Source: Papio anubis
Taxonomy: Eukaryota > Chordata > Mammalia > Primates > Cercopithecidae
NCBI RefSeq assembly: GCF_008728515.1
Contig: NC_044986.1
Location: 53,618,855-53,682,854 of the forward strand
DNA: 64,000 nucleotides
Reading direction: 5' to 3'
This document shows, piece after piece, positions 61,669 to 64,000 of this stretch (position 1 is its first letter; every line of letters begins with the position of its first letter). Below the pieces are notes generated by a model that searched no databases, was not told the origin of the DNA, and saw nothing but the letters and a program-made list of their open reading frames with translations. Position numbers and translations under genes: made by a program.

Positions 61669-61714
61669 ACCTCCCAAAATGCTAGGATTGCAGGTGTCAG
61701 CCACCATGCCTGGC
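61669..61714 (-). mobile_element. 46-bp Alu 5'-end stub
   Basis: Only the first 46 or so bases of an Alu (reverse of the 'ggctgg...ggatt...gggag' start) remain within L1 text. No tail or TSD. Confidence 0.8.
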
Positions 61715-62238
61715 TTAGTTATTCTTTAAATGTTGATTCAAATTCAGCATTGAAGTCTCTGGGTCCTAGGTTTGTCTTTACTGGAGAATTTGTATGGTGG
61801 CTTTGATCTCATTGCTTATTATTGGTCTGTTTAGGTTTTGGATTTCTTCATGGTTTAATTTTGGTAAGTTGCACATGTCTAGTGATTTGTCCATTTATTT
61901 TAGGTTTTCCAATTTGTTGGTATATAATTGCTCATAGTAGACACTAATGATCCTTTGAAGTTTTGAAGTAACAGTTGTAATGTCTCCTTTTTCATTTCTG
62001 ATTTTATTTATTTGGATCACTCTTTTTTTCCTAGTCTGACAAAAAGCTTGCCAATTTTGTTTAACTTTTCAAAAAAAACAGCTTTTTGTTTCATTGATCC
62101 TTTATATTAATTTCTTCATTTCAATTTCATTTATTTTGCTCTAATCTTTATTTATTTTCTTCTAATAATATTTAGTTTGGCTTGCTCTTTTATTGAAGAT
62201 GCATCATTAAATTGTTTATTGAGGTTTTCCTCTTTTTT

Positions 62239-62364
62239 TTTTTTTTTTTTTGAGATGGAGTCTCGCTCTGTCGCCCAGGCTGGAGTGCTGTGGCTGGATC
62301 TCAGCTCACTGCAAGCTCCACCTCCCGGGTTCACGCCATTCTCCTGCCTCAGCCTCCCGAGTAG
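62239..62364 (-). mobile_element. AluY 3' half, antisense, with TSD
   Basis: Poly-T and about half of an AluY, ending 'agcctcccgagtag'. TSD 'ctctttttt' at 62230-62238 and 62365-62373. 'gtggctggatctcagctc' is a variant of the same Old World monkey-type bases seen at 32329-32634. 5' truncated at insertion. Confidence 0.88.
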
Positions 62365-62427
62365 CTCTTTTTTGATGTAGGTGCTTATAGCTATAAATTT
62401 CCCTCTTAGTACTGTTTTTGCTGTATA

Positions 62428-63057
62428 CTATAGTTTTTGATATGTTGTGTTTCCATTATCATTTGTTTCAAAAAATTTTTCAATTTCCTTCTTAATGTAT
62501 TTATTGACCCACTGGTTTTTCAGGAGCATATTGCTTAATTCCCATATATTTGTATAGTTCCCAAAACCCCTCTTATGATTAATTTCTAGTTTTATTCCAT
62601 TGTGGTCATAGAAGATGCTTGATATAATTTTGAATTTTTTGAATGTCTTATGAGTTGTTTTGTGATGTAACATAAGGTCTATCCTTAAGAATGATCCATG
62701 TGCCAAAAAAAAAGGAATGTGTATTCTGCAGCCATTGAACAAAATGTTCTGTAAATATCTATCACATACATTTGATAACTCTGATGCATTATTTAGTATG
62801 CCAATTGCATTCTTCAGCTCCAGAATATTTGCCTGATACTTTTTAATTATTTCAATCGCTTTGTTAAATTTATCTGATAGAGTTCTAAATTCCTTTTCTA
62901 TCTTATCTTGAATTTCTTTGAGTTTTCTCAACATGGTTCTTTTGAATTTTCTGTCTAAAAGGTCACATATCTCTTTTTCTCCAGGATTGGCCTCCAGTGC
63001 CTTATTTAGTTCATTTAGTGAGGTCATGTTTCCTATATTGTCTTGATACTTGTACAT
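62428..63057 (-). pseudogene. L1 ORF1-ORF2 in-frame fusion frame (209 codons)
   Basis: Open frame inside the antisense L1. Residues 1-85 or so are an ORF1 N-terminus: NMTSLNELNKALEANPGEKE, then a Lys/Glu/Leu-rich coiled-coil stretch (KEIQDKIEKEFRTL, FNKAIEIIKKYQ, ILELKN). From about residue 95 it becomes the ORF2 endonuclease C-terminus (RIHIPFFLAHGSFLRID, IFYDHNGIKLEINHKR, NTTYQ). An internal deletion joined the two without breaking the frame. The ORF1 RNA-binding and C-terminal domains and the ORF2 catalytic N-terminus are absent, so neither L1 activity is expected. The long open frame may be chance. No host promoter is evident. Confidence 0.72.
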
Positions 63058-63345
63058 CTTTGTGTTTGGGCATTGAAGACTTAGTTATTTGTTATAATCT
63101 TAACTGTCTGAGTTTGCATGTATTCCTTCTTCATGGGAAAGCTTTCCAGATTTTCTAAAGGAGTTTAGTATTGTAATCTAAGTTAGACCTGTTTTACAAG
63201 GCACTCAAGCCCAGTAATGCTGTCATTCTTGCTTACTTCTAGAGGTATTGCCTTCATGGTCTTGGACAAGATTTAAGACAATTCTTCGAATTATCAGGCA
63301 GAGATTCTTGTTCTCTTCCCTTCCTTCTTTCCAAACACATGGAGG

Positions 63346-63381
<36 letters not shown>

Positions 63382-63399
63382 GTCTCTCTCTTTCTCTGT
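63346..63399 (+). repeat. (CT)n microsatellite
   Basis: CT-rich tract with rare G and extra T, in the L1 5' UTR. The Arg/Glu frame opposite is an artefact. Confidence 0.95.
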
Positions 63400-64000
63400 T
63401 CTGAGACACTTAAAACTGGTGGTGTAGTGACACAAGGAACCCTGGTGCCACCACCACTATGACCACACTGGGTCACACCCGAAGCCAGCACAGCACTGGG
63501 GCTTGCCCACTGTCTGCTATAACCACTCCCTGGCTACAGACTATGTTTTCCCAAGGTCCTGGGCCTCTACAATCAGAAGTTGGCAAAGCCAGTTAGTCCT
63601 ATGTCTTTCCCTTCGGGGTGGCAAGTTCTCACAGGCTCCAGGTGGGTCCTGAGTTGTTGTATGGGAGTTAGAGAGTTGAGTCAAAAACCTTAGAAATGTA
63701 CCAGGTGTTCTATTGTACTGCCACTGAGCTGGCACTCAAACCATAAGATTCAGTCCTTCCCACTCCTCCCTTCCCTTTCCCAGAGAAGTCTCACCTCACA
63801 GCCATAACCACACAGGTCCATGGGGAGTACTGCCTTCTTGGAAGTACAGACTACTTCCAATGCTCCATTAAGGTTCAAGGGCTCTTAAGTCAGTTCGTGC
63901 TGAATGCTACCTGGCCTAAGACTCACACTTCAGGGCAGTGGGCTCCCCTCTGGCCCAGAACAGGACCAGAATGCTGTCCAAGAGCCAAGTCCTAGAACCA

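Larger units (their letters stand above)
59725..64000 (-). mobile_element. Long L1 (L1MA/L1PB-like), antisense, internally deleted, continues past the edge
   Basis: Antisense order from left to right: 3' UTR (59725-60060, 'gggctacatgagatgttt'), ORF2 C-terminal region (60060-61040), a gap in consensus near 61050, RT domain (61060-62230 and 62374-62500), ORF2 endonuclease C-terminus (to about 62800), then a jump into the ORF1 N-terminus (62815-63057) and 5' UTR (63058-64000, e.g. 'gggcagtgggctcccctctg'). Most of ORF1 and the start of ORF2 are missing. It is interrupted by an Alu stub (61669), a truncated AluY (62239) and a CT tract (63346). Confidence 0.88.

Overview
This window looks like primate non-coding DNA: AT-rich, with no intact host gene, and packed with Alu, L1, MaLR/ERV LTR, MIR, L2 and hAT-Charlie remnants. 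Alu and L1PA copies together indicate a catarrhine primate. Two AluY copies (32329-32634 and the truncated copy at 62239-62364) carry bases I associate with Old World monkey AluY subfamilies, so a cercopithecid (macaque/baboon/vervet type) is more likely than human or ape. That is inference from a few diagnostic bases.

Layout. 0-6.5 kb: L1 pieces, an AluY with target-site duplications (TSDs), a broken THE1/MST LTR, a 5'-inverted L1PA and an unassigned LTR. 6.5-10.6 kb: mostly single-copy sequence with MER20, MIR and an old L1 tail. 10.6-17.7 kb: two GC-rich ERV1 solo LTRs, the second a TSD-bounded LTR12 (ERV9 type), flanking a 2.7-kb antisense L1 that carries an AluS. 18.8-19.1 kb: a beta-tubulin processed-pseudogene fragment. 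20.9-24.5 kb: a mosaic of L1M, an LTR and a second 5'-inverted L1, built into a segment that has a diverged partner at 35.7-36.6 kb. 24.5-42.4 kb: long single-copy stretches with MIR, L2, FLAM, MER5A, L1M, AluY, AluS and one straightforward L1PA insertion. 42.4-46.9 kb: an LTR, microsatellites, a truncated AluY and MIRs. 46.9-51.2 kb: an old sense L1M interrupted by a perfectly TSD-flanked THE1 LTR and by a GGAA/GAAA polypurine tract. 51.5-59.7 kb: polypurine DNA, two MLT1-type LTRs, MIR, an old L1 tail and short tandem duplications. 59.7-64 kb: a long antisense L1 running off the right edge, with an internal deletion that fuses ORF1 and ORF2 sequence.

No protein-coding gene is called. Every long reading frame I examined comes from a repeat (L1 ORF1/ORF2, antisense Alu, GC-rich LTR or polypurine tract) or lacks coding support. 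No tRNA, rRNA, snRNA gene, CRISPR array or bacterial-type element was seen. Repeat family names come from recognition by eye, not a database search, and boundaries are approximate unless a TSD is given. I found no convincing new biological system. The least explained signal is the diverged duplication between about 21-24.5 kb and 35.7-36.6 kb.
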